Notes: generated by a model from the sequence alone, not told the origin. Shown: positions 37,881-50,870, counted from the stretch's first letter. The stretch: DNA of 64,000 bases from Acorus gramineus (GCA_030737835.1 CM060850.1:5943299-6007298), one strand, 5' to 3'. A program made the numbers and translations.

Positions 37881-40800
37881 ATGTTAAGTACCATAATTTT
37901 TATGGTCTTCGTTCTAATTTGCACATGTTTTGAATTTTTTTTTTTTAAATAATATATATCACAAGGTATATTTTTATAAGAAAATAAAGTATATAGGTGG
38001 TATAATGAATTGCATAAATCCATTTATATCTTGTTAATATGACTGTATAACGCTAATGAGACACATGTATAACAATGTTCTTTTAAAGTATGTGCATGAT
38101 GGGATTGGGGTGAATGAACTGAATCAATAATTAGATATAACCCAAACTTTACTTCATATTTAATAAATAAATTAAATTTTAGATACCAGATAATTCAATT
38201 TCCATCCATCTCTTTCTAGTATGAGATCTTATGTGTTCTCAACACAGTTTGTGTTGATCAACTATTAGATGAAGTATACTATTTTAAAAAATTCAAAACA
38301 TGTGAGGACTAGAATTAGGGCTACAAAAAGAAATGTAAGTATATCTCTGTGTGTTGTTACACTTACACACGGTCTCTTTTCCAACCCTAATTCTAATCTC
38401 ATATGTTTCGTTAACACCATATACTCACATTAATGAGATATATTCTTCAATACATTTTTTTTACATTTTTAATTGATGATTCAATGCAATTCATTAGAGC
38501 ATATATTTCATTTTTTTATAATAACATATACCTTGTTAGATAATATATACTATTTTTTTAAAATCAAAACCTTATGTGAATAAGAATTAAGGTTGGAAAA
38601 TGGGTTACAAGTAACATTATCCTTTCTTTAATGCTAGAGGAGGACATGGGCTGGATCGGGTTCAATTGGGTCGGGTTTTCCTCGGGCTTTCAGGGTAGCG
38701 AGTCTGGTCTTGAAATGGGCCCAAAGATATTTTTAAAGCCCATGCCCAACCCTAGGCCTAAGGACTTGAGGCCCAAGCTTAGTTGCATAACGAATTGGGA
38801 TAATGTTACGTACATCTCCTTTTTCAGTTTTAATTCCAGTCCACATTGTTTTAAATTTTTTAAAAACAATATAGGTATATGTTTTTTTTTAAATGAAATA
38901 TATGTTCCAATTAATTGTATGTATATATTTATATAAAATCAACAGCACTATGTACATTATCCTATGTGATTGAGTGTTGTTACACTTTTCCCCAATTTCA
39001 GTATCATATGCATCAATAGAAAATCAACGAAGCATATACTCACATTCACGAGTTATATGCTTTGATAGAAATGTTTCATATTTTTTTTATAAATGCATCC
39101 ATAGAATTCATTGAAATATATGCTTTGTTTTTTTATAAAAATATTTACCTCATTAGATGAGATATAATATTTTTAAAAAATTCAAAACATATGTAAACTG
39201 GAATTGGTGCTGGAAAAGGGGTTGTACGTAACATTATCCATATACGCCACACCCTACATCCTTTTTTTAAATAGTAATTTAAGGTATAATAGAAAAGACA
39301 TTATTTAAATTATTTTATTGTACATTATCAATTTCATTGAGTCTCATGATGTTTTATTATGTGTAAAGATAAAATAACTAGGAATTCATAGTAGAAATAA
39401 ATTTAAACAGCTCTTAAAACATACATTTTTAGATGGGTGTTGATGCACTCTATCCATTTTGTTGTCCTGTGTACAATCCAATCCAATGCAGTAACTCTAC
39501 TAATGCAGTGTGAAAAAATAAAGTTCTTCATTTTTCTAGGAAAAGAAAAACATAGTGACTTGAGAAACCTTATCACACTCTTGCCATCAAAGGAGCAAGC
39601 CATGACCAGAACTCATATAGGCCACCCCCATAATACGTTGGAATGATTGTTGAGGAACATATTCTACTTTGACCAATCTATCTACACTATCATATACGTT
39701 TAACTATATGTATAAATGTAGGTGAAGGCATTTGGGATTGAACACTCTCTTCTCTTGAGTAATCAATGTGAGTTTTTATTAACAGTGCTGTGCTGCTACA
39801 GGATTGAACACTCTCTTCTCTTGAGTAATCAATGTGAGTTTTTATTAACAGTGCTGCTACATGGGCCTCATAAATTAAGTCCTATTTGTGAGCCTCAATA
39901 GGTGACACTTTTCTAGTGATTCTCTATTTGACTTTTTCTAACCACTAAAATGACAATGACAAGACTATCATTCTTATAATTTTAAAAATTGATTTCAACT
40001 AACTAATATCCTTATTAAACCTCTTAATTGAATCCCACAAAGGGCGGCACCATTAAATCCACTCCCTGACGTAACATATTTTTAAAAAATCTGAAACACC
40101 ATCATTGTCTGATGAAAAAAAAGAACATCAACCACATGTTATCAATTAAGATACAATAATGTATCTGAAAATCCAAATGAACAAATATGGTCTACATGCT
40201 ACAGAGAACTGCACAGAAAATTCATAAAAAGTCTTCAAAATGCCAACAATAAGCAATTAAATATTAATCAACTATACATTAATTAAATCCATAAAAATAA
40301 AAATAAAAACCTTAAAAAAATGGGTTGGAATTCAAGTTCAGATACAAGTGAATCTACAATTTGAATTAACAAATATACATTCCATACAAGTGAATGTGCA
40401 CTGTATTTGAAAATCTTGAATCTGAATGAGTCGAATAATGCTGATACAAAGCTAAAAAATATGATGAATGACACATTATGCATAATTATACACAAACACA
40501 CAATCATAAACGATTGTAGATATCATATTTGGTACACAACAATGCATGTAAATCAAGATACAGGTCATGTATCTGAATTTAAAATGAAATTCAGATTCAA
40601 TACTGATGATTCAGAGGAATGACGAAAAATCAAAATCAAAATAATGTATTCAGATCGAAAAAGGACTAGTCTGAATAGATCGCTATTGTTTGCACCATAA
40701 ACTGGTTACAAAAAAAAAACTAAATGAATCAAAATTCTTCTCTTCTCCACTGATCGAACTGAAACAAAAATAAAATTCGATGTTTGTTTTCAAATCCACC

Positions 40801-43170
40801 GATCCATCTAAATTTGAAAACTAAAATATCGCAAAATCTAATAATTTTTGGGATTTGAAAAACCTAACATGGATGTATCAATTTCTAATTGCACCAAAAT
40901 CAGATCGCACATAAAAATAAAATCGAGAATTCACCACGTATACACGGACCAGATCTGAATTAAAAATGAAATTGATATTTGTTTTCCCATCCCCCGATCA
41001 TTCAGAAACAGAAATGGACAATCGTAAATATTTTGAACGACTCATTGAAAACAAATATTTAAAAACGGGAAAGATATCATAGATCATAACTATCTCGAGA
41101 TTAATCGGGCGGTTATGGAATACTAAAACGATTAATTAGGGAGGGGGGTATTATAGGTATTTCAATTTTGCCACCTCATAGGGCTTGGGATGGGGTCTAT
41201 CAAATGGGGACTAAAAATCATTATTGTTTTATTAAATGTATACTTTAGAATAAGTCGAATGCATAGAATGTGTGAGTTTCGACATAAATTATTATGTGAT
41301 GGATAATTATTTCAGATTTTCAATATATATAAGAAATAAGATATTTTCTATTCGATCGTGTCATTAGTTTTTCTTGTTGAAAAATGTAATAATGAAGTTT
41401 TTGTTATTTAGTTGTTCATGAATAAATCGTGTAGAACAAAATGTGATTAAGGGAATTATTAAATGTAAAACAATGATTTGACATGTGGACCATTTTTATG
41501 CTAGCATAATAGATAAGATTGAATAACACAATTCCGAAGAACCTGAAATACCAATGTCATCTTATTCCCACCTATTTTAATATAGTACCCATTTATTTAT
41601 TGTAAAACAAACTGGACTTTAGGCTTATTCCACCACATTCTTCTCTATTTTGTTACCCAAATAGGACCCTAGAGTTCCTGGTGAGTTGTATTAACCGCAC
41701 ATCTAGTTTATAACAAAACATCTGGTTTTATCCTATTTTTTTTATCTTCAACCACTTATCCCATCATTTATTCATTTATAAAACTAGATCTAACTGTGAA
41801 ACCCAAAGACCAATGTAGCTAACCATTGCCTAAGATGAGACTCAGTTACCAACTTAACCAAAGTTCATCCAAATATTTGACTATGATAGTAATGAGAAGG
41901 TGGTGGAGGTGATTCAACTTTGTTAACCGTCGGTCCTTATGAATTTTTTTCTTTCAACTGATCGTTAGATGGACGCTTTAATATATTAAGGTACGAATGC
42001 CTAATCAAAGATACAACGAAAGAAGTATTGAATCTTAGAATTCTTATTTTATATTGTTTAGTTGAACACGAGTTTGAATTTGATTAATAAAGTTCTCATT
42101 TTATCTTCTTGGACATCGTCTATAATTTTCTTAGTTAACACTTACGTATGTGTGGGTCAGGGAGATTGTGTCAGATAGTGTACAATAATTTCAACTTGTT
42201 TTTTTATTTTTATTTGAAAAATTAATTACAGGCCCTCCAGCCAACCCCCCTATTAATTTCTAGTCTCTTATTTTGAAATGAAAAATCCAAATCCCATCCT
42301 ATTCGTAATTTAAAATATTCAGGCATCAAAGTCAGACTTAAAGGAACTACATAAAAAAAGTGTTGGATTTTTAGGTGGACCATTGGTGGCTACAAAGACA
42401 AATATGCAAAAATTAATGTGTCGCCAGTCATTACTGTTTGAATGTGAGAGATACCTATTTTTGTGGTGTGTTGAAGATGGAAATTCAATGGTGTGCATTG
42501 GAGTCTTACCCCAAAAAAAAAAAAAAAAAATGGTGTGCTTTGGAGAACCACAAAAAAAGTGAGAATCCAAAGACAACCCTAGATAATGTAACACCTTATG
42601 CTCCTCATGTGCCTTTTTTGTGTGTGTGTGTGTGTGTGTGGACCTCATGTGCCATCTTATTTCATTGACCATGACAAAAGTTTCCTTCTAGAGGGGATGG
42701 TTGTAAATTAAATTGTGGTGTTTTATTGCTATGTTTTATATATGAATTTTTTTTTTCAAATTTTTTACTAAATATAAAGATTTTTTTTATAAATATGGTT
42801 CAACAAAAATAATAGATTCAGTATGTTGTTTTACATCCATGTCTATTTTATAATGAAAAACAATATGTATATATTAAATATGAAAATCTTGAATTGTTAG
42901 AATTACCCACTAACCCTTGGTCATCTAAATTTGAGGGATTTCATTTCCAAACCTATTGTGATAAAACACGCAAAACTAGTCAATAGTTAAACTAACACAT
43001 GTTTCCTTACATGTTTTATATATGAGGTTTAGTGGTAATAGAAAACACATGTCAGTTCTTCATTAGAAACGGACATAAATTAAAGGATTCAACTCGGATG
43101 ATATCCAGTTTCAAGTTTTTCCTACTAGAGGTCTAATGGTAATTTATGTTACAAATAGGGACGTTTGGGC
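37881..43170. other. AT-rich intergenic sequence with a dispersed repeat family
   Basis: No gene seen. Two diverged copies of an AT-rich element lie at about 38230-38630 and 39000-39245. Both run through ataattcatt-type phrases, a tta(g)atga/ataatatata stretch, aattcaaaacatatgt, then ggaaaa-gggttgta-gtaacattatcc. Related fragments occur near 50336-50590 and 60770-60860. A GGGTT/GGGCC-rich fragment lies at 38640-38790, and a (TG)n microsatellite at about 42620-42640. Confidence 0.45.
39735..39861. repeat. 66-bp tandem duplication
   Basis: ggattgaacactctcttctc through aacagtgctg-ctaca occurs at 39735 and again at 39801. The copies are identical except for five extra bases (tgctg) at the end of the first, indicating a recent event. 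Confidence 0.9.
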
Positions 43171-43182
43171 AAAAATTCCATG

Positions 43183-43190
43183 TATATAAA
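43183..43190 (+). promoter_or_regulatory. TATA box of the small-protein gene
   Basis: tatataaa in ccatgtatataaagaggtcac lies about 185 bp before the start codon. A transcript from about 43215 would leave a 5' leader containing the possible intron 43245-43355. Confidence 0.55.
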
Positions 43191-43367
43191 GAGGTCACCT
43201 CCCCCAACAAGTAGTGCATCGTCCCTGGTTGTGATTCCTTCCAGGTTTTAATTTTCTCCTCTCTACAAGAATTCATGTCTCTTGATCATATATATAATTC
43301 TCTTCATTCATGCAAGTCTCACCTTCTTGAGCACTCATGCACTTTCTCTTTGTAGGGTCAGAAAGAG

Positions 43368-43571
43368 ATGGTGATGATGGGTGTGGGGAGGTTGGTGGGG
43401 AGTCTGAAGTCCAAATTGAAATCTTTGAAGACAGCCAAGAAGAAGCCTTACGAAAAGATCGATAAGAGCGAGAGCATGAGAGTGGAGATTCGGAGTCGGA
43501 GAGCGCAGAAGCTCGTGGAGGAGACTCTTAAGATCGCGGACTCTCCGAGGATCAAAACCTATGCCATTTGA
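43368..43571 (+). CDS. Small basic protein, 67 aa, function unknown
   Basis: The protein starts MVMMGVGRLVGSLKSKLKSL and continues through a Lys-rich stretch, YEKIDKSESMRVEIRSRRAQ, and ends ADSPRIKTYAI. It is rich in Lys, Arg and Glu, has no signal peptide or membrane segment, and the middle looks helical. I believe similar short proteins occur across angiosperms but cannot name a family. A TATA box at 43183 and a plausible 111-bp 5'-UTR intron (ccag|gtttta at 43245, ctttgtag ending 43355) support a real gene. Codon use and higher G+C stand out against the AT-rich flanks. Met 1, 3 or 4 could be the start; I chose the first. Confidence 0.65.
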   Translation: MVMMGVGRLVGSLKSKLKSLKTAKKKPYEKIDKSESMRVEIRSRRAQKLVEETLKIADSPRIKTYAI

Positions 43572-45074
43572 GCACTCTTTTGAGTTAGAACATGTATATA
43601 TATATAACATATGTATGAAGATTTTCATTTCCTCTAGTTGCTTCTCCTTCCCAAGCTAATTAATGCTCCCACATAAACATATATAGTATCATCTTTGATT
43701 CTCTAGCTAATTATCTATGACTTATCCTGATTAAACAATATCATATTGGGTATGAGTTCTTCTTCATGTTTCTCTTTGATTACACACGAAATCTTGTTCT
43801 AGCTGTATAACAAAGCTATGCATATTTCTGTGTGTAGATCATGTTTTTAAAAATAGGGGAGAGTGATCAGAGGTACATAACATCTATGTTATGTAAATTC
43901 TTGATTTTGATTTTAAATGAAAAGGCAGATGCTATATGAGATATGTCAATTGAAATCAGCTTTACTTTTAACCCTATTTTTTAAATGGGTACTTGGATTC
44001 ACGCAAATTCGCAATAAAAGTAGAGCTGATTAGAATATCATGTTTTGTTAATATGCAACACATGATGAGAGAAAAAAACAAAAAACTCCTTGTTTTCAAA
44101 AGCTTGTGTAGAACATCTCAATTTAATTGCACCTTGGTCTAGCATGGCTAGCTAGCAGCCTAGCACATCTTTCATGGTCTCTCCATTGAAGAGAGATTGG
44201 TGGTTTCCAAAGTGTTTTCCACTGCCTTTAATTGTCAACCTCTCTCCCTTTTTTTCTTTTCCATCCTGTTTTTTATTTTTTTGGATCTAGCAACCACTGA
44301 AGAGATTTGGTGGTTGGGGAAAGAAAAAAGGGGGAAGTTGGGGATGTTAGTAATGCTTGATATGGAGATGTGTACAACTTGGGGGCCATTCCATCAATGG
44401 TTTCATGTCATGGCCAAATGGGATGGATCCATTTCCATGTAGTTGACAATATAAAGGTAAGCATATCAATTATCTAAAAAAAAATTGAATCCGCTTCGAA
44501 CCCATATCTGAAAAATCAAAATTATCTGATATTCGAATATCTGAAGTGGAGATATGGATATCAGTGTATCTGATCCGAAAAATATCCTTATCCGACATAT
44601 GTTATAAAAAATATATGCTTGTATTATATATTATTCATATTTATTATCTTGTATGATTAATCATAATTATAATATATTATATTATTATTAAATTTTCAAT
44701 GTATGATATCTGAAAGAGAAAATAATATTTAAAATCTCAATTTTAATATTTATATATCTCTAATATATTACTTGATTATCCAAAACAATGTTTATATTTA
44801 AACATATCACTTATCCAAAAAATATTCTGAGAAATTTGAATCTAAAAATTTATATCTATATTTGAATATGAAAGTTTAAATATGGATAATTAACATGTCT
44901 GATCATGCCGACAACATTTGCTGGTTGGATTTCATGGAATTGGATAAAAAAAATATTTTAAAAGCTTTGATGATGGTTTTGACATGTGGAACCTGTACTT
45001 ATTTGGTCTAAGTCGAGAGAAAAGATAAAGTCTATTTCTTCCCACTTTAGGAATCCATATTTAATCATGATTGA
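43572..45074. other. AT-rich intergenic sequence
   Basis: 3' flank of the small gene, then sequence with phrases such as gatattcgaatatctga near 44530 that look like an old repeat. No further gene is supported. The ORF at 44197-44442 is not convincing. Confidence 0.5.
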
Positions 45075-45344
45075 CTTCGATCAGTCCTGTTAATATCAAA
45101 TTACACAGTTCATTAATTGAACTACACAGTTTATGAATCGAACTATACATCCAATTGTTAGACACGTATTCCACTCTCTTATTGAATATAATAAGCTATT
45201 AGATAAAACATGGATTCCTAAGTATCATCAGTATCCAATAGAAGAGTGAATATATACCCAACAATTGATTATATGATTCAATTCATAGGCTGTGTAGTTC
45301 GATTAATGGATTGTGCCGTTTGGTACTGACATGATTGACTGAAG
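45075..45344. mobile_element. Fold-back (long inverted repeat) element, about 270 bp
   Basis: The left arm (about 45075-45190) contains cagttcattaattgaactac, acagtttatgaatcgaac and ccaattgtta. The reverse complement of the right arm (about 45230-45344) contains caatccattaatcgaactac, acagcctatgaattgaa and tcaattgttg. Arms of about 115 bp at roughly three-quarters identity surround a short loop. This would form a long hairpin and looks like a fold-back MITE. Target duplication not determined. Confidence 0.65.
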
Positions 45345-46338
45345 CCAGTTCTGACTGGATTCAGACTCTCACTTCAGATATGCTCCAAGCCCTCTTTTGG
45401 GGGTGAGAATGATGGTAGGATAAGAAAGGAATCGAAAAAAAACTCATTTGATTAGAAAGAATAAAATCTAATAATTATATTTAGATAAGCTAGAATAAAT
45501 TTTGATATACATTCAAGCGATACAAAAATAATCTATTCATGTCTTATACAATAACAAAAAAATGATAAAAGATATCATTGAGATCCACGATGGCGTTTGT
45601 ACGGCTCTCCCACTACAAAATCTGGCTCACCGCTAATCCAAATGGGAGCCCAAGTGTATCACCGCACATTATAAAATTAATAATGATTTATAAGCCTCAA
45701 ATTATAAGCCCTTTACAAATCTCATGAGATGGCACACTTGTAATTCCCTTTATACTCATAGGTGTTTTTTTTTTTACTTTTTTTGGTAACCAATCACTTT
45801 AATGGAAGAGGTGGTTATGATATTGTAATATTGTGCAATTTCTTTTGTTCTTTCTTAATTTTTTTTTAAAACCAAAAAAACAATCTCATTCTTTTTTTCT
45901 CACACAAAAAAGAAATTCTCATTCTTTTTTTCTCACACAAAAAAGAAATTCTCACTTTTTTTTTTATAAAAAAAAGTTTTTTTCCACACAAAAAAGGTCT
46001 TATGTACACCCAAAAAGTCTCACATTTTTTTATTCCCTTGTGTTGGATTGTGTATTCTCTTTTTTTTTATTTCACCATTTTGAATCGTTTAGTGTTGCGA
46101 AAACACGAAAAAACAGATTGAATTTTTTGTTTAAAGGATTATCATTCACTATTTTTATTCAACCACTGTTTTTATTCATCCACTCTATTTGTGTTTGATC
46201 GATTCGAGTGATTTGTTTATCAATGTTTGTCGATTCAGGTTTGTACTATATTATCTTTATGTATATTCACTGATTTAATCATCACACTGATTTACATTTT
46301 TATTTTTTGTTGAATCTGTTGGTGATATTAAATCTAAT
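45345..46338. repeat. AT-rich sequence with a short tandem repeat
   Basis: At about 45880-45960 a unit of about 28 bp (ctcattctttttttctcaca, then caaaaaagaaatt) repeats about 2.5 times. This creates the repetitive ORF at 45833-46198, which I do not consider coding. Nothing else seen. Confidence 0.6.
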
Positions 46339-47130
46339 GTTTTAAAATTTAGCCACATTTTCAAATTTAACTGAAATTTATATGCATTATACTATTTTAA
46401 ATAATACTTGCTATTTTTTAAACTAAGTTACATTTGTTATATTTATTTTTGGGAAATGTGTTTCAACATTATATGTATTATATTTTTGAAATTATTTTTT
46501 CCTTTTGTGCAGCTTATGCTCTTTATTAAAGTTTTAAAATTCAGTTATGTTTTCAAATGTAATTGAATTTTATATGCATTATACTCTCTGTCTTAATTGT
46601 GACTTTGAATAATATTTGTTTGTTGTTTTGAAGGTAAATTACATTTTTTAGATTTATTTTTTAGAAATGTATCTAAACATTATATGGATTATATTTTAAA
46701 AACATTTTGTGCCATTATGCAATTTATGTTTTTCAATAAAGTTTTAAAATCCAGTTGCATTTTCAAATGCACCTGACTTTTATATGCATTATACTCTTTG
46801 TTTTTAGTATGATTTTGAACAGCATTTGTTTGTTATTTTGAAAGTTAGTTACATTGGTCAAATTTGTTTTTTGGAAATGTATCTAAACATTATATGCATT
46901 ATAGTTTTGCAGTTTATGTTTTTCATTAAAGTTGTGTTACATTCCAAATATATTTGAACTTTATATGCACTACACTGCTTATTTTATTTGTGTTTTTAAA
47001 CAATGTTTGCTTTCCTTGAAATTCAGTTACATTCCAAATGTATTTAATCTTTATATGTATTATATTTTATGTTTTTTTGTGTTGTTAAACAATTTTTTTT
47101 TCTTTTAAAAGTTAGAAAATTTTTAAATGT
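46339..47130. repeat. Degenerate tandem repeat, units about 190-210 bp
   Basis: gttttaaaat-cagt-acattttcaaatgta recurs at about 46339, 46531 and 46741, and in shortened form at about 46931 and 47019. Each is followed by tttatatgcattatactctt and then gaaatgtatctaaacattat. Units are heavily T-rich and diverged, with the last two shortened. Confidence 0.7.
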
Positions 47131-47454
47131 ATTTGAATTTAAAAAAAAAAAGTGCAGGTGGAGGTCAAAGAATGGCTTGAAAGGTAGCCGAACCACATCT
47201 CATATGATAGAAGGCAACGTGAGGATCTAAGAGTGGTGACATCGGTCACCGGAGATGAGGACGCCGGCCGGAATGAATTTTTGAAGTGACGAATGACTTA
47301 AAAGGGTCAAAAAGGAATTTTTCAAAAGAGAGTGTTGTATGGGGAGGCAATTACTTAATGAGGGAGTGTTGTGAGGGAAAAATAAAAAAGGATAGTATTA
47401 TCTTTGCAATTTTTATATTTTTGTAAAGTCAAACAAGAAACCAATGAGCTAAGG

Positions 47455-47873
47455 ATGTCTATTGGGGCTTTTTAATGGGGCCTAAACTTTAGGGTCCATG
47501 TAGGAGGACTCAACTCCAATAGAGAAGTTAGCTAACCAAAAGGTTAAAGTGCCATGTTAGGACTTTATACTTCAACTACACCCTCATTTCCTACATCTCT
47601 ATTTAGTTAGTTATTGTTGCTCCAATAGAATAACTAAATAAATTAGCCAAAATAATAGTACGCCCCACCTCTCCACTCACTCAACTTCCCACCAACGGTT
47701 AGAATGCAAGTTTGGAGCTCCCAAATGTATTTTTTTTAATTGGTTGGCTAAAAGACTAGCCACAGTTGGCTTGAAAGATAACACCTGACAAGTGGTGCCC
47801 ACATTTAGCTCTCTTTCAATTGCTCTATTGGAGCAAAACATGTTAGTTAATCTATCAATTAGAAATACTCTTA
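47455..47873. mobile_element. TIR element related (inverted) to the one at 58304
   Basis: From about 47515 to 47873 this matches the reverse complement of 58304-58704. Shared phrases include aggttaaagtgccatgtta, acttcaactacaccctcatt, cctctccactcactcaac, gccacagttggcttgaaag and gataacacctgacaagtgg. The right end, reverse-complemented, reads taagagtatttctaattgat, close to the taagagcatctctaatgg end of the other copy. Non-coding; the left terminus is uncertain. Confidence 0.65.
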
Positions 47874-47880
47874 TAAAATA

Positions 47881-48443
47881 TAGAAAAATCCAAATAACTT
47901 CATGTAAACTGTATGAAATCTATATAACCCCCTAACTTTTCCTAAAACCCATATAACCCTCTAATTTTTCCTAAAACCCATATAACCCCCTTACAACACC
48001 CATAAAAATCCAAATAGCCCCCTGAATTAAATTTTTGTTAATAGATTAAGATTATCATGTAAATATTCTGTTTGGTTAACCTTGGTTAAAGATATAGTAT
48101 ACAAAAAACCCCTTATAATGTGTTAAAAATACAAAAAGTCTTCTCTAAATGATTATTTTACCTCTTCGGCTAGGTTTTTTTTAATCTCTTCGGAGGGGTA
48201 ACATCGTCGTGTATAGAAAATTTTCTGCATTTTTAACAAATTATAACGGTTTTTGGTATACTGTGTTTTCATTCAGGGTTAACAAAACTAAATATAGAAT
48301 ATTCCTTATATGTCAGTGGAAGTATAATCCAGGGGTTTATTTATATTTTCATATGTGTTTTCAAGGGAATATATGAATTTTAGGAAAAGCCATGAGGCTA
48401 TATGGATTTCAAGCAGTTTATAGGGAGTTATTTGAATTTTTCC
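47881..48443. mobile_element. 563-bp Mutator-like MITE with perfect 9-bp target duplication
   Basis: The terminal inverted repeats extend about 80 bp at about three-quarters identity: left tagaaaaatccaaataac, right reverse complement ggaaaaattcaaataactcc, continuing through tttcctaaaa-ccatat. It is flanked on both sides by tataaaata (47872-47880 and 48444-48452), a perfect 9-bp duplication as made by Mutator-like elements. No transposase inside. Confidence 0.85.
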
Positions 48444-48452
48444 TATAAAATA

Positions 48453-48951
48453 AATGTGATTGCACAATTTAATCAACTTCTTTTAGTATGTATTAAACCC
48501 CATCCATCAAATAACCCAAATCCAACGGTAAAAAATTGTCTCACCAAAAAAAAAAAAGCTATGTATATATGTATAGATACACACACATTACTCTAATGAA
48601 ATGCTAATCCCCCTCCCTTTAGTTGTAATAACAGTCCTTCCTAGAAGCTCAAACACTTATTTATTTTTGTACGGTTGAACGTGGTTTTTTTTTTTAAAAA
48701 AAATGGTAAGCATTATCATTAAGTAGATGTAATTACAATGTCTAAATGAGGGATGAGAGGAATAAAAGAACATAAAAACAACAAAGTGAAGAAAAACAAA
48801 AACAACTAAAATCTCACACCCAAAACGAATGATCGGCGAGATGTATGGTGGACGAGAGTCCACCCGATGGAACATAATAACGAGCTTTACTCTTCCAATA
48901 CTAGCTTCTCTCCCTCAAAACGAACCTCAGAAGCTCTGGATAGATGAACAC
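48453..48951. other. AT-rich intergenic sequence
   Basis: No gene or clear repeat seen. Confidence 0.5.
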
Positions 48952-49230
48952 CCCAATCCTTTGTTGTGAGTGACATAAGAGGTATAATAAAACAAAAGGA
49001 ACATGGTAAACATGGCTATATATAAAACTCCACTTATCAATATCAATGTACCTAATAGAAGTGTAGGCCTTTGACACAAACATCATGCCCAATCCTTTGT
49101 TGTGGGTGATATAAGAGGTATATATAATAAAACAAAAAGAACATGGTAAACATGGTTACATATATAAAACTCCACTTGTCAATATCAATGAACCTAATAG
49201 AATTGTAGGCCCTTTGACACAAACATCATG
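48952..49230. repeat. Tandem duplication, unit about 136-143 bp
   Basis: cccaatcctttgttgtg at 48952 is repeated at 49088. Both copies run through gaacatggtaaacatgg, aaaactccactt-tcaatatc and gacacaaacatcatg, with about a dozen differences. Confidence 0.85.
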
Positions 49231-50600
49231 CATTAAGGGTCATTGAAAATTAGATAGAAAGGACAATTATATGCACAAACATCCGTTGGAAAAAAAACAG
49301 TGGAATCATTGTGTCTAATTCATGTATAATCAGCCACCATATGGTAGGGACAGGGAAATGCTAAAATTAAATAAGGTTTTACCTTCCAAAGAATAATGAT
49401 ATTTATGTTAAGGGAGCACACACCATCATGGATCTAGAACAAAACGTGGAACATAAGCTAATGAAACAAGCCCATAGGGCTGGAGGTAATTTTTTTTTTT
49501 GGCAATCTTGTTGCTCACAAGACTTGAACTGGATCCTCAAAGATAGGTGCCCTTTTTTGATCACCAAACCATCAGCCTACGGAAACAATCTGATTACAAA
49601 GGTAGATAAAATTGGGTGTATATTTGGATTTAGGAAAAAATTCAATATAACTCACTAAAAACTTGTTAAAATCATAAAATGTCCTCGGAAAATCATTAAA
49701 TATCTCTGTAAGTCTCTATAACTTGTTCTGGTTAATCATTTTAGTCCTTCAATTAAATTTCTGAAGCCATAAAAAGCATATTCATGCAAAATATCATTTA
49801 CTTAACGGTGTTACTCAAAACCATATTCAATTGAGTCCCTAAAAAATCAATAAAACTGGGTGTGGATCCTCTTCATGTCATCAAAAACCCATGCAAGGCA
49901 CTTCACTTGGATGTTGAGGAGAGTGTATTACGAGAGCGGATCGTCTTCAAACCCTCCCGTGCGATGTGCGTGTGCATTGATCCACTCTCTAGTCGCTAGC
50001 GCGCCTACATTCGGGGCACACGGAGAGTGCAATTGTCAAGGCGACCCACTTCATGTTTATGTAAATCTTATGCAATATTAGCAAGTTTCTGCAAAATTTT
50101 ATTGATGTTTCTCTTTGATTTAAGGAAATCGATATACATTCATCTATTGAAATACATACTGTTATACGAAATGAAATATATAATAAAATAATTTATTTTA
50201 ATTTTTTTTAAACAAAACATTAACATTCATACATTATAGTAGAATTCATACATTACGATAACACAATGATATCATAGTGTATAGGGTTATAGACAGGACC
50301 GTAAAATAGACTAATATATCTAATCAGCACACTTTAATATGGGAAAATGTTACACTCAGTCTTTTGTACAGTTTAAAACACATACTACACATAATTTCAT
50401 ATTTTTTTAAAAAATAGCACACAATATCTAATGAGACATATGCTTTGATAAAAAATGTGTATCGTTCCATTTTAAATTAAATGAACTCATTTTACTAAAA
50501 ATGTAAGAAAATATTTAATGAGATATATATATCGTCTAACAATACATATGTTTTACTGGATTTTTAATGAGGTATTGAATTGCATTTTAGACCTCTTTGA
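49231..50600. other. Intergenic sequence upstream of the CPP1-like gene
   Basis: AT-rich except for about 49855-50060, which is richer in G+C (ggatcctcttcatgtcatc, ctctagtcgctagcgcgcc) and probably part of an unidentified transposon. A copy of the AT-rich dispersed repeat also seen at 38-39 kb lies at about 50336-50590. No gene is supported. Confidence 0.4.
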
Positions 50601-50825
50601 ATAAATGGGCTGGGCTTTCGGGCCCTGTCGACAGCCATGGATTAGATCCGAACGAGCTGGGCTCACGTTCCTGTACCATCCCACACGACTAAACCGGATA
50701 AAAGAGAAGGTACCGCCAAAACATCAGACCAAAATTCTCTCAGAACCCCATCGACTTCCAATCCCATCCGCGCCACACCCCCCCTGAAAAAAAAAAAAGA
50801 AAAAAAAAGGAACCCCAGTGGAATT

Positions 50826-50860
50826 TCTCTTCGATTAGGGTTTCTCTCTAATCGAAGAGA
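50826..50860 (+). promoter_or_regulatory. 13-bp perfect inverted repeat in the 5' leader of the CPP1-like gene
   Basis: tctcttcgattag (50826-50838) and ctaatcgaagaga (50848-50860) are perfect complements around a 9-base loop, ending 10 bases before the ATG at 50871. If transcribed, the leader can fold into a stem-loop next to the start codon. An effect on translation is inference. Confidence 0.7.
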
Positions 50861-50870
50861 AGAAGAAACA

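Noticed and set aside
43335-43628. 97-codon minus-strand ORF opposite the 67-aa gene
   Set aside because: The plus-strand frame has the promoter and the protein-like composition; this one is His/Leu-rich noise.
45833-46198. 121-codon ORF with repeated SFFLTQKRNSH
   Set aside because: Produced by a 28-bp T/A-rich tandem repeat; low complexity and no supporting context.
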